From Clusia tigrina (Eukaryota > Arthropoda > Insecta > Diptera > Clusiidae), in the NCBI GenBank assembly GCA_920105625.2, contig OV050032.1, forward strand, positions 117,164,542-117,228,541: DNA of 64,000 nucleotides. The letters run 5' to 3'. Positions 38,436 to 50,222 of the stretch are shown here, piece by piece; the first letter of the stretch is position 1; each line of letters begins with the position of its first letter. Position numbers and translations under genes: made by a program. A model generated the notes under the pieces. That model was given only the letters and a program-made list of their open reading frames with translations, did no database searches and had not been told where the DNA came from.

Positions 38436-40394
38436 GCTCGAGTACTTTATTGTTACAAAATTTCAAGGTTTTATGACGCTCCAGTAAAAAGTTACAAGCA
38501 TTTGTATGTTGCAAACTTTGATAGGTGTACGACGTACCGTATAGAAGTTAGGGGCGTTTGAAGTTTTGTCAGTGTTTGATTTGGGACTTTAGGGTAGCAT
38601 AGTTTTGAGCGATGGTTTAAATTGACAAGAGGCTCGAGTACTTTATTGTTACAAAACTTCAAGGTTTTATGACGCTCCAGTAAAAAGTTACAAGCATTTG
38701 TATGTTGCAAACTTTGATAGGTGTAGGACGTACCGTATAGAAGTTAGGGCCATTTGAAGTTTTATCAGTGTTTGATTTGGGACTCAAGGGTAGCATAGCT
38801 TTGAGCGATGGCTTAAATTGACAAGAGGCTCGAGTACTTTATTGTTACAAAATTTCAAGGTTTTATGACGCTCCAGTAAAAAGATACAAGCATTTGTATG
38901 TTGCAAACGTTGATAGGTGTAGGACGTACCGTATAGAAGTTAGGGCCATTTGAAGTTTTATCAGTGTTTGATTTGGGACTCAAGGGTAGCATAGCTTTGA
39001 GCGATGGCTTAAATTGACAAGAGGCTCGAGTACTTTATTGTTACAAAACTTCAAGGTTTTATGACGCTCCAGTAAAAAAATACAAGCATTTGTATGTTGC
39101 AAACTTTGATAGGTGTAGGACGTACCGTATAGAAGTTAGGGCCATTTGAAGTTTTATCAGTGTTTGATTTGGGACTCAAGGGTAGCATAGCTTTGAGCGA
39201 TAGCTTAAATTGACAAGAGGCTCGAGTACTTTATTGTTACAAAATTTCAAGGTTTTATGACGCTCCAGTAAAAAGTTACAAGCATTTGTATGTTGCAAAC
39301 TTTGATAGGTGTAGGACGTACCGTAAAGAAGTTAGGGCCATTTGAAGTTTTATCAGTGTTTGATTTGGGACTCTAGGGTAGCATAGCTTTGAGCGATAGC
39401 TTAAATTGACAAGAGGCTCGAGTACTTTATTGTTACAAAATTTCAAGGTCTTATAACGCTCCAGTAAAAAGTTACAAGCATTTGTATGTTGCAAACTTTG
39501 ATAGGTGTAGGACGTACCGTATCGAAGTTAGGGGCGTTTGAAGTTTTATCAGTGTTTGATTTGGGATTCTAGGGTAGCATAGTTTTGAGCGATAGCTTAA
39601 ATTGACAAGAGGCTCGAGTACTTTATTGTTACAAAATTTCAAGGTCTTATGACGCTCCAGTAAAAAGTTACAAGCATTTGTATGTTGCAAACTTTGATAG
39701 GTGTAGGACGTACCGTATAGAAGTTAAGGGCGTTTGAAGTTTTATCAGTGTTTGATTTGGGATTCTAGGATAGAATAGTTTTGAGCGATAACTTAAATTG
39801 ACAAGAGGCTCGAGTACTTCATTGTTACAAAATTTCAAGGTCTTATGACGCTCCAGTAAAAAGTTACAAGCATTTGTATGTTGCAAACTTTGATAGGTGT
39901 AGGACGTACCGTAAAAAAGTTAGGGGCGTTTGAAGTTTTATCAGTGTTTGATTTGGGACTCTAGGGTAGCATAGCTTTGAGCGATGGCTTAAATTGACAA
40001 GATGCTCGAGTACTTTATTGTTACAAAATTTCAAGTTTTTATGACGCTCCAGTAAAAAGTTACAAGCATTTCTATGTTGCATACTTTGATAGGTGTAGGA
40101 CATACCGTATAGAAGTTAGGGGCGTTTGAAGTTTTATCAGTGTTTGATTTGGGACTCAAGGGTAGCATAGCTTTGAGCGATGGCTTATATTGACAAGAGG
40201 CTCGAGTACTTTATTGTTACAAAACTTCAAGGTTTTATGACGCTCCAGTAAAAAATTACAAGCATTTGTATGTTGCAAACTTTGATAGGTGTAGGACGTA
40301 CCGTAAAGAAGTTAGGGGCGTTTGAAGTTTATCAGTGTTTGATTTGGGACTCAAGGGTAGCATAGCTTTGAGCGATAGCTTAAATTGACAAGAG
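38436..40394. repeat. 10-monomer higher-order unit, copy 1 (~1959 bp)
   Basis: It starts with a GGGGCG monomer carrying GTGTACGACGTACC, followed by GATAC, AAAAAATAC, AAAGAAG, TTATAACGCTCC/ATCGAAG, GGATAGAATAG, CGTAAAAAAG, CATTTCTATG and the 195-bp AAAAATTAC members. The same start recurs at 40395 with GTGTACGACG. TTTTGTCAG near 38567 and GGGACTTTAGG near 38583 are private. Confidence 0.8.
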
Positions 40395-41179
40395 GCTCGA
40401 GTACTTTATTGTTACAAAATTTCAAGGTTTTATGACGCTCCAGTAAAAAGTTACAAGCATTTGTATGTTGCAAACTTTGATAGGTGTACGACGTACCGTA
40501 TAGAAGTTAGGGGCGTTTGAAGTTTTATCAGTGTTTGATTTGGGACTCTAGGGTAGCATAGTTTTGAGCGATGGTTTAAATTGACAAGAGGCTCGAGTAC
40601 TTTATTGTTACAAAACTTCAAGGTTTTATGACGCTCCAGTAAAAAGTTACAAGCATTTGTATGTTGCAAACTTTGATTGGTGTAGGACGTACCGTATAGA
40701 AGTTAGGGCCATTTGAAGTTTTATCAGTGTTTGATTTGGGACTCAAGGGTAGCATAGCTTTGAGCGATGGCTTAAATTGACAAGAGGCTCGAGTACTTTA
40801 TTGTTACAAAATTTCAAGGTTTTATGACGCTCCAGTAAAAAGATACAAGCATTTGTATGTTGCAAACTTTGATAGGTGTAGGACGTACCGTATAGAAGTT
40901 AGGGCCATTTGAAGTTTTATCAGTGTTTGATTTGGGACTCAAGGGTAGCATAGCTTTGAGCGATGGCTTAAATTGACAAGAGGCTCGAGTACTTTATTGT
41001 TACAAAACTTCAAGGTTTTATGACGCTCCAGTAAAAAAATACAAGCATTTGTATGTTGCAAACTTTGATAGGTGTAGGACGTACCGTATAGAAGTTAGGG
41101 CCATTTGAAGTTTTATCAGTGTTTGATTTGGGACTCAAGGGTAGCATAGCTTTGAGCGATAGCTTAAATTGACAAGAGG
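40005..41179. repeat. 6-mer module, copy F (last full copy)
   Basis: CATTTCTATG (40005), AAAAATTAC 195-bp (40201), GGGGCG with GTACGACG (40396), GGGCCATTT monomer with private GATTGGTG (40592), GATAC (40788), AAAAAATAC (40984). Beyond this point the CATTTCTATG marker appears only once more, degraded to CATTTGTATGTTGCATAC near 45555, then never again. Copy F therefore marks the right limit of the module. Confidence 0.8.
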
Positions 41180-42030
41180 CTCGAGTACTTTATTGTTACA
41201 AAATTTCAAGGTTTTATGACGCTCCAGTAAAAATTTACAAGCATTTGTATGTTGCAAACTTTGATAGGTGTAGGACGTACCGTAAAGAAGTTAGGGCCAT
41301 TTGAAGTTTTATCAGTGTTTGATTTGGGACTCTAGGGTAGCATAGCTTTGAGCGATAGCTTAAATTGACAAGAGGCTCGAGTACTTTATTGTTACAAAAT
41401 TTCAAGGTCTTATAACGCTCCAGTAAAAAGTTACAAGCATTTGTATGTTGCAAACTTTGATAGGTGTAGGACGTACTGTATCGAAGTTAGGGGCGTTTGA
41501 AGTTTTATCAGTGTTTGATTTGGGATTCTAGGGTAGCATAGTTTTGAGCGATAACTTAAATTGACAAGATGCTCGAATACTTTATTGTTACAAAACTTCA
41601 AGGTTTTATGACGCTCCAGTAAAAAAAAACAAGCATTTGTATGTTGCAAACTTTGATAGGTGTAGGACGTACCGTATAAAAGTTAGGGGCGTTTGAAGTT
41701 TTATCAATGTTTGATTTGGGACTCTAGGGTAGCATAGCTTTGAGCGATAGCTTAAATTGACAAGAGGCTCGAGTACTTTATTGTTACAAAATTTCAAGGT
41801 CTTATAACGCTCCAGTAAAAAGTTACAAGCATTTGTATGTTGCAAACTTTGATAGGTGTAGGACGTACCGTATCGAAGTTAGGGGCGTTTGAAGTTTTAT
41901 CAGTGTTTGATTTGGGATTCTAGGGTAGCATAGCTTTGAGCGATAGCTTAAATTGACAAGAGGCTCGAGTACTTTATTGTTACAAAATTTCAAGGTTTTA
42001 TGACGCTCCAGTAAAAAGATACAAGCATTT
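40395..42030. repeat. 10-monomer unit, copy 2 (diverges after ~41.5 kb)
   Basis: It matches 38436-39.6 kb at +1959 bp, including GTGTACGACG and TTATAACGCTCC/ATCGAAG. It then switches to an A9 spacer monomer (GTAAAAAAAAACAAGC near 41620, with TTTATCAATG) and a further TTATAACGCTCC/ATCGAAG monomer. The end at about 42030 is where the first right-domain marker (TATTTTGCAAAC) appears. Confidence 0.75.
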
Positions 42031-43560
42031 GTATTTTGCAAACTTTGATATGTGTAGGACGTACCGTATAGAAGTTAGGGCCATTTGAAGTTTTATCAGT
42101 GTTTGATTTGGGACTCAAGGGTAGCATAGCTTTGAGCGATGGCTTAAATTGACAAGAGACTCGAGTACTTTATTGTTACAAAACTTCAAGGTTTTATGAC
42201 GCTCCAGTAAAAAAATACAAGCATTTGTATGTTGCAAACTTTGATAGGTGTAGGACGTACCGTATAGAAGTTAGGGCCATTTGAAGTTTTATCAGTGTTT
42301 GATTTGGGACTCTAGGGTAGCATAGTTTTGAGCGATGGCTCAAATTGACAAGAGGCTCGGGTACTTTATTGTTACAAAATTTCAAGGTTTTATGACGCTC
42401 CAGTAAAAAGTTACAAGCATTTGTATGTTGCAAACTTTGATAGGTGTAGGACGTACCGTATAAAAGTTAGGGCCATTTGAAGTTTTATCAGTGTTTGGTT
42501 TGGGACTCAAGGATAGCATAGCTTTGAGCGATGGCTTAAATTGACAAGAGGCTCGAGTACTTTATTGTTACAAAATTTCAAGGTTTTATGACGCACCAGT
42601 AAAAAGTTACAAGCATTTGAATGTTGCCAACTTTGATAGGTGTAGGACGTACCGTATAGAAGTTAGAGCCATTTGAAGTTTTATCAGTGTTTGATTTGGG
42701 ACTCAAGGGTAGCACAGCTTTGAGCGATGGCTTAAATAGACAAGAGACTCGAGTACTTTATTGTTACAAAATTTTAAGGTTATATGACGCTCCAGTAAAA
42801 AGTTACAAGCATTTGTATGTATCAAACTTTGATAGGTGTCGGACGTACCGTATAGAAGTTAGGGGCGTTTGAAGTTTTATCAGTGTTTGATTTGGGACTC
42901 AAGGGTAGCATAGCTTTGAGCGATGGCTTAAATTGACAAGAGGCTCGAGTACTTCATTGTTACAAAATTTCAAGGTTTTATGACGCTCCAGTAAAAAGTT
43001 ACAAGCATTTGTATGTTGCAAACTTTGATAGGTGTAGGACGTACCGTATAGAAGTTAGGGGCGTTTGAAGTTTTATCAGTGTTTGATTTGGGACTCTAGG
43101 GTAGCATAGTTTTGAGCGATGGTTTAAATTGACAAGAGGCTCGATTACTTTATTGTTACAAAACTTCAAGGTTTTACGACGCTCCAGTAAAAAGTCAGAA
43201 GCATTTGTATGTTGCAAATTTTGATAGGTGTAGGACGTACCGTATAGAAGTTAGGGCCATTTGAAGTTTTATCAGTGTTTGATTTGGGACTCAAGGGTAG
43301 CATAGCTTTGAGCGATGGCTTAAATTTACAAGAGGCTCGAGTACTTTATTGTTACAAAATTTCCAGGTTTTATGACGCTCCAGTAAAAAGATACAAGCAT
43401 TTGTATTTTGCAAACTTTGATAGGTGTAGGACGTACCGTATAGAAGTTAGGGCCATTTGAAGTTTTATCAGTGTTTGATTTGGGACTCACGGGTAGCATA
43501 GCTTTGAGCGATGGCTTAAATTGACAAGAGGCTCGAGTACTTTATTGTTACAAAACTTCA
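42030..43560. repeat. Island of right-domain monomers
   Basis: It contains TATTTTGCAAAC (42032 and 43407), GGCTCAAATTGAC with CTCGGG (near 42338), TGTTTGGTTTGGG (near 42494), TTGAATGTTGCCAAC (near 42618), TAGCACAGC with AAATAGACAAG (near 42710), TATGTATCAAAC (near 42817), CTCGATTAC (near 43142) and GGGACTCACGGG (near 43484). None of these was seen in the preceding 42 kb except TTGAATGTTGCC at 6359 and one isolated AAATAGACAAG. The same ordered set lies at 46.54-48.0 kb, 4507 bp away. Confidence 0.8.
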
Positions 43561-46470
43561 AGGTTTTATGACGCTCCAGTAAAAAAATACAAGCATTTGT
43601 ATGTTGCAAACTTTGATAGGTGTAGGACGTACCGTATAGAAGTTAGGGCCATTTGAAGTTTTATCAGTGTTTGATTTGGGACTCAAGGGTAGCATAGCTT
43701 TGAGCGATAGCTTAAATTGACAAGAGGCTCGAGTACTTTATTGTTACAAAATTTCAAGGTTTTATGACGCTCCAGTAAAAAGTTACAAGCATTTGTATGT
43801 TGCAAACTTTGATAGGTGTAGGACGTACCGTAAAGAAGTTAGGGCCATTTGAAGTTTTATCAGTGTTTGATTTGGGACTCTAGGGTAGCATAGCTTTGAG
43901 CTATAGCTTAAATTGACAAGAGGCTCGAGTACTTTATTGTTACAAAATTTCAAGGTCTTATGACGCTCCAGTAAAAAGTTACAAGCATTTGTATGTTGCA
44001 AACTTTGATAGGTGTAGGACGTGCCGTATAGAAGTTAGGGGCGTTTGAAGTTTTATCAGTGTTTGATTTGGGATTCTAGGGTAGCATAGTTTTGAGCGAT
44101 AACTTAAATTGACAAGAGGCTCGAGTACTTCATTGTTACAAAATTTCAAGGTCTTATGACGCTCCAGTAAAAAGTTACAAGCATTTGTATGTTGCAAACT
44201 TTGATAGGTGTAGGACGTACCGTAAAAAAGTTAGGGGCGTTTGAAGTTTTATCAGTGTTTGATTTGGGACTCTAGGGTAGCATAGTTTTGAGCGATAACT
44301 TAAATTGACAAGATGCTCGAATACTTTATTGTTACAAAACTTCAAGGTTTTATGACGCTCCAGTAAAAAAAAACAAGCATTTGTATGTTGCAAACTCTGA
44401 TAGGTGTAGGACGTACCGTATAAAAGTTAGGGGCGTTTGAAGTTTTATCAATGTTTGATTTGGGACTCTAGGGTAGCATAGTTTTGAGCGATAGCTTAAA
44501 TTGACAAGAGGCTCGAGTACTTTATTGTTACAAAATTTCAAGGTCTTATGACGCTCCAGTAAAAAGATACAAGCATTTGTATGTTGCAAACTTTGATAGG
44601 TGTAGGACGTACCGTATAGAAGTTAGGGCCATTTGAAGTTTTATCAGTGTTTGATTTGGGACTCTAGGGTAGCATAGTTTTGAGCGATAACTTAAATTGA
44701 CAAGATGCTCGAGTAATTTATTGTTACAAAACTTCAAGGCTTTATGACGCTCCAGTAAAAAGATACAAGCATTTGTATGTTGCAAACTTTGATAGGTGTA
44801 GGAAGTACCGTAAATAAGCTAGGGCCATTTGAAGTTTTATCAGTGTTTGATTTGGGACTCAAGGGTAGCATAGCTTTGAGCGATACCTTAAATTGACAAG
44901 AGGCTCGAGTGCTTTATTGTTACAAAATTTCAAGGTTTTATGACGCTCCAGTAAAAAGTTACAAGCATTTGTATGTTGCAAACTTTGATAGGTGTAGGAC
45001 GTACCGTAAAGAAGTTAGGGCCATTTGAAGTTTTATCAGTGTTTGATTTGGGACTCAAGGGTAGCATAGCTTTGAGCGATAGCTTAAATTGACAAGAGGC
45101 TCGAGTACTTTATTGTTACAAAATTTCAAAGTTTTATGACGCTGCAGTAAAAAGTTACAAGCATTTGTATGTTGCAAACTTTGATAGGTGTAGGACGTAC
45201 CGTAAAGAAGTTAGGGCCATTTGAAGTTTCATCAGTGTTTGATTTGGGACTCTAGGGTAGCATACCTTTGAGCGATGGCTTAAATTGACAAGAGGCTCGA
45301 GTACTTCATTGTTACAAAATTTCAAGGTTTTATGACGCTCCAGTAAAAAGTTACAAGCATTTGTATGTTGCAAACTTTGATATGTGTAGGACGTACCGTA
45401 TAGAAGTTAGGGGCGTTTGAAGTTTTATCAGTGTTTGATTTGGGACTCAAGGGTAGCATAGATTTGAGCGATGGCTTAAATTGACAAGATGCTCGAGTAC
45501 TTTATTGTTACAAAATTTCAAGTTTTTATGACGCTCCAGTAAAAATTTACAAGCATTTGTATGTTGCATACTTTGATAGGTGTAGGACATACCGTATAGA
45601 AGTTAGGGGCGTTTGAAGTTTTATCAGTGTTTGATTTGGGACTCAAGGGTAGCATAGCTTTGAGCGATGGCTTATATTGACAAGAGGCTCGAGTACTTTA
45701 TTGTTACAAAACTTCAAGGTTTTATGACGCTCCAGTAAAAAATTACAAGCATTTGTATGTTGCAAACTTTGATAGGTGTAGGACGTACCGTAAAGAAGTT
45801 AGGGGCGTTTGAATTTTATCAGTGTTTGATTTGGGACTCAAGGGTAGCATAGCTTTGAGCGATAGCTTAAATTGACAAGAGGCTCGAGTACTTTATTGTT
45901 ACAAAATTTCAAGGTTTTATGACGCTCCAGTAAAAAGTTACAAGCATTTGTATGTTGCAAACTTTGATAGGTGTAGGACGTACCGTATAGAAGTTAGGGG
46001 CGTTTGAAGTTTTATCAGTGTTTGATTTGGGACTCTAGGGTAGCATAGTTTTGAGCGATAACTTAAATTGACAAGATGCTCGAGTACTTAATTGTTACAA
46101 AATTTCAAGGTTTTATGACGCTCCAGTAAAAAGTTACAAGCATTTGTATGTTGCAAACTTTGATAGGTGTAGGACGTACAGTATAGAAGTTAGGGGCTTT
46201 TGAAGTTTTATCAGTGTTTGATTTGGGACTCTAGGGTAGCATAGTTTTGAGCGATGGTTTAAATTGACAAGAGGCTCGAGTACTTTATTGTTACAAAACT
46301 TCAAGGTTTTATGACGCTCCAGTAAAAAGTTACAAGCATTTGTATGTTGCAAACTTTGATAGGTGTAGGACGTACCGTATAGAAGTTAGGGCCATTTGAA
46401 GTTTTATCAGTGTTTGATTTGGGACTCAAGGGTAGCATAGCTTTGAGCGATGGCTTAAATTGACAAGAGG
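43560..46470. repeat. Left-type satellite stretch between two right-type blocks
   Basis: Monomers revert to left-domain subtypes: AAAAAATAC, AAAGAAG, GGTCTTATG, CGTAAAAAAG, an A9 spacer monomer near 44367, GAGTAATTTATTG/AAGGCTTTATG near 44715-44740, TGTTGCATAC near 45560 and a 195-bp AAAAATTAC monomer near 45740 (here with GTTTGAATTTTATC). CTGCAG at 45142 is a private change. The first monomers match 39.05-39.7 kb at 4507 bp, the same offset that links the flanking right-type blocks. Confidence 0.75.
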
Positions 46471-46674
46471 CTCGAGTACTTTATTGTTACAAAATTTCAA
46501 GGTTTTATGACGCTCCAGTAAAAAGATACAAGCATTTGTATTTTGCAAACTTTGATAGGTGTAGGACGTACCGTATAGAAGTTAGGGCCATTTGAAGTTT
46601 TATCAGTGTTTGATTTGGGACTCAAGGGTAGCATAGCTTTGAGCGATGGCTTAAATTGACAAGAGACTCGAGTA

Positions 46675-48046
46675 CTTTATTGTTACAAAACTTCAAGGTT
46701 TTATGACGCTCCAGTAAAAAAATACAAGCATTTGTATGTTGCAAACTTTGATAGGTGTAGGACGTACCGTATAGAAGTTAGGGCCATTTGAAGTTTTATC
46801 AGTGTTTGATTTGGGACTCTAGGGTAGCATAGTTTTGAGCGATGGCTCAAATTGACAAGAGGCTCGGGTACTTTATTGTTACAAAATTTCAAGGTTTTAT
46901 GACGCTCCAGTAAAAAGTTACAAGCATTAGTATGTTGCAAACTTTGATAGGTGTAGGACGTACCGTATAAAAGTTAGGGCCATTTGAAGTTTTATCAGTG
47001 TTTGGTTTGGGACTCAAGGATAGCATAGCTTTGAGCGATGGCTTAAATTGACAAGAGGCTCGAGTACTTTATTGTTACAAAATTTCAAGCTTTTATGACG
47101 CTCCAGTAAAAAGTTACAAGCATTTGAATGTTGCCAACTTTGATAGGTGTAGGACGTACCGTATAGACGTTAGAGCCATTTGAAGTTTTATCAGTGTTTG
47201 ATTTGGGACTCAAGGGTAGCACAGCTTTGAGCGATGGCTTAAATAGACAAGAGGCTCGAGTACTTTATTGTTACAAAATTTCAAGGTTATATGACGCTCC
47301 AGTAAAAAGTTACAAGCATTTGTATGTATCAAACTTTGATAGGTGTCGGACGTACCGTATAGAAGTTAGGGGCGTTTGAAGTTTTATCAGTGTTTGATTT
47401 GGGACTCAAGGGTAGCATAGCTTTGAGCGATGGCTTAAATTGACAAGAGGCTCGAGTACTTTATTGTTACAAAATTTCAAGGTTTTATGACGCTCCAGTA
47501 AAAAGTTACAAGCATTTGTATGTTGCAAAGTTTGATAGGTGTAGGACGTACCGTATAGAAGTTAGGGGCGTTTGAAGTTTTATCAGTGTTTGATTTGGGA
47601 CTCTAGGGTAGCATAGTTTTGAGCGATGGTTTAAATTGACAAGAGGCTCGATTACTTTATTGTTACAAAACTTCAAGGTTTTATGACGCTCCAGTAAAAA
47701 GTTAGAAGCATTTGTATGTTGCAAACTTTGATAGGTGTACGACGTACCGTATAGAAGTTAGGGCCATTTGAAGTTTTATCAGTGTTTGATTTGGGACTCA
47801 AGGGTAGCATAGCTTTGAGCGATGCCTTAAATTTACAAGAGGCTCGGGTACTTTATTGTTACAAAATTTCAAGGTTTTATGACGCTCCAGTAAAAAGATA
47901 CAAGCATTTGTATTTTGCAAACTTTGATAGGTGTAGGACGTACCGTATAGAAGTTAGGGCCATTTGAAGTTTTATCAGTGTTTGATTTGGGACTCACGGG
48001 TAGCATAGCTTTGAGCGATGGCTTAAATTGACAAGAGGCTCGAGTA
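46675..48046. repeat. 7-monomer right-domain unit, copy 1 (1372 bp)
   Basis: GGCTCAAATTGAC/CTCGGG, TTTGGTTTGGG, TTGAATGTTGCCAAC, TAGCACAGC, GGGGCG, CTCGATTAC, TATTTTGC/CTCACGGG in order. The first half repeats at +1372 bp (GGCTCAAATT at about 46847 and about 48219, TAGCACAGC at about 47219 and about 48591), and the TAGCACAGC cassette appears again after a further 1372 bp near 49963. The whole unit duplicates 42.17-43.5 kb. Confidence 0.78.
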
Positions 48047-50206
48047 CTTAACTGTTACAAAACTTCAAGGTTTTATGACGCTCCAGTAAAAAAATACAAG
48101 CATTTGTATGTTGCAAATTTTGATAGGTGTAGGACGTACCGTATAGAAGTTAGGGCCATTTGAAGTTTTATCAGTGTTTCATTTGGGACTCTAGGGTAGC
48201 ATAGTTTTGAGCGATGGCTCAAATTGACAAGAGGCTCGGGTACTTTATTGTTAAAAAATTTCAAGGTTTTATGACGCTCCAGTAAAAAGTTACAAGCATT
48301 TGTATGTTGCAAACTTTGATAGGTGTAGGACGTACCGTATAAAAGTTAGGGCCATTTGATGTTTTATCAGTGTTTGGTTTGGGACTCAAGGATAGCATAG
48401 CTTTGAGCGATGGCTTAAATTGACAAGAGGCTCGAGTACTTTATTGTTACAAAATTTCAAGGTTTTATGATGCTCCAGTAAAAAGTTACAAGCATTTGAA
48501 TGTTGCCAACTTTGATAGGTGTAGGACGTACCGTATAGAAGTTAGAGCCATTTGAAGTTTTATCAGTGTTTGATTTGGGACTCAAGGGTAGCACAGCTTT
48601 GAGCGATGGCTTAAATAGACAAGAGGCTCGAGTACTTTATTGTTACAAAATTTCAAGGTTATATGGCGCTCCAGTAAAAAGTTACAAGCATTTGTATGTA
48701 TCAAACTTTGATAGGTGTCGGACGTACCGTATAGAAGTTAGGGGCGTTTGAAGTTTTATCAGTGTTTGATTTGGGACTCAAGGGTAGCATAGCTTTGAGC
48801 GATGGCTTAAATTGACAAGAGGCTCGAGTACTTCATTGTTACAAAATTTCAAGGTTTGATGACGCTCCAGTAAAAAGTTACAAGCATTTGAATGTTGCAA
48901 ACTTTGATAGGTGTAGGACGTACCGTAAAGAAGTTAGGGGCGTTTGACGTTTTATCAGTGTTTGATTTGGGACTCAAGGGTAGCATAGCCTTGAGCGATG
49001 GCTTAAATTGACAAGAGGCTGCAGTACTTTATTGTTGCAAAATTCCAAGGTTTTATGACGGTCCAGTTAAAAGATACAAGCATTTGTATGTTGCAAACTT
49101 TGATAGGTGTAGGACGTACCGTATAGAAGTTTGGGGCTTTTGAAGTTTTATCAGTGTTTGATTTTGGACTCTAGGGTAGCATAGCTTTGAGCGATAGCTT
49201 AAATTGACAAGAGGCTCGAGTACTTTATTGTTACACAATTTCAAGGTTTTATGACGCTCCAGTAAAAAGATACAAGCATTTGTATGTTGCAAACTTTGAT
49301 AGGTGTGGGACGTACCGTATAGAAGTTAGGGACATTTGAAGTTTTATCAGTGTTTGATTTGGGACTCTAGGGTAGCATAGCTTTGAGCGATAACTTAAAT
49401 TGACAAGAGGCTCGAGTACTTTATTGTTACAAAATTTCAAGGTTTTATGACGCTCCAGTAAAAAGTTGCAAGCATTTGTATGTTGCAAAGTTTGATAGGT
49501 GTAGGACGTACCGTATAGAAGTTAGGGCCATTTGAAGTTTTATCAGTGTTTGATTTGGGACTCTAGGGTAGCATAGCTTTGAGCGATAGCATAAATTGAC
49601 AAGAGGCTCGAGTACTTTATTGTTACAAAATTTCAAGGTTTTATGACGCTCCAGTAAAAAGTTACAAGCATTTGTATGTTGCAAACTTTGATAGGTGTAG
49701 GACGTACCGTATAAAAGTTAGGGCCATTTGAAGTTTTATCAGTGTTTGGTTTGGGACTCAAGGATATCATAGCTTTGAGCGATGGCTTAAATTGACAAGA
49801 GGCTCGAGTACTTTATTGTTACAAAATTTCAAGGTTTTATGACGCTCCAGTAAAAAGTTACAAGCATTTGAATGTTGCCAACTTTGATAGGTGTAGGACG
49901 TACCGTATAGAAGTTAGAGCCATTTGAAGTTTTATCAGTGTTTGATTTGGGACTCAAGGGTAGCACAGCTTTGAGCGATGGCTTAAATAGACAAGAGGCT
50001 CGAGTACTTTATTGTTACAAAATTTCAAGGTTATATGACGCTCCAGTAAAAAGTTACAAGCATTTGTATGTATCAAATTTTGATAGGTGTCGGACGTACC
50101 GTATAGAAGTTAGGGGCGTTTGAAGTTTTATCAGCGTTTGATTTGGGACTCAAGGGTAGCATAGCTTTGAGCGATGGCTTAAATTGACAAGAGGCTCGAG
50201 TACTTC

Positions 50207-50222
50207 ATTGTTACAAATTTCA
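50207..50222. repeat. One-base-shortened monomer site (TTACAAATTTC)
   Basis: The usual four-A run in TTACAAAATTTC is three A here, giving a 195-bp monomer. It is one of several independent single-base length changes in the array; others include GGACTACCG near 6192, GCCATTGAAG near 6219 and 7588, GCAAATTTTATAGG near 23803 and GTTTGAATTTTATC near 45811. Confidence 0.8.
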
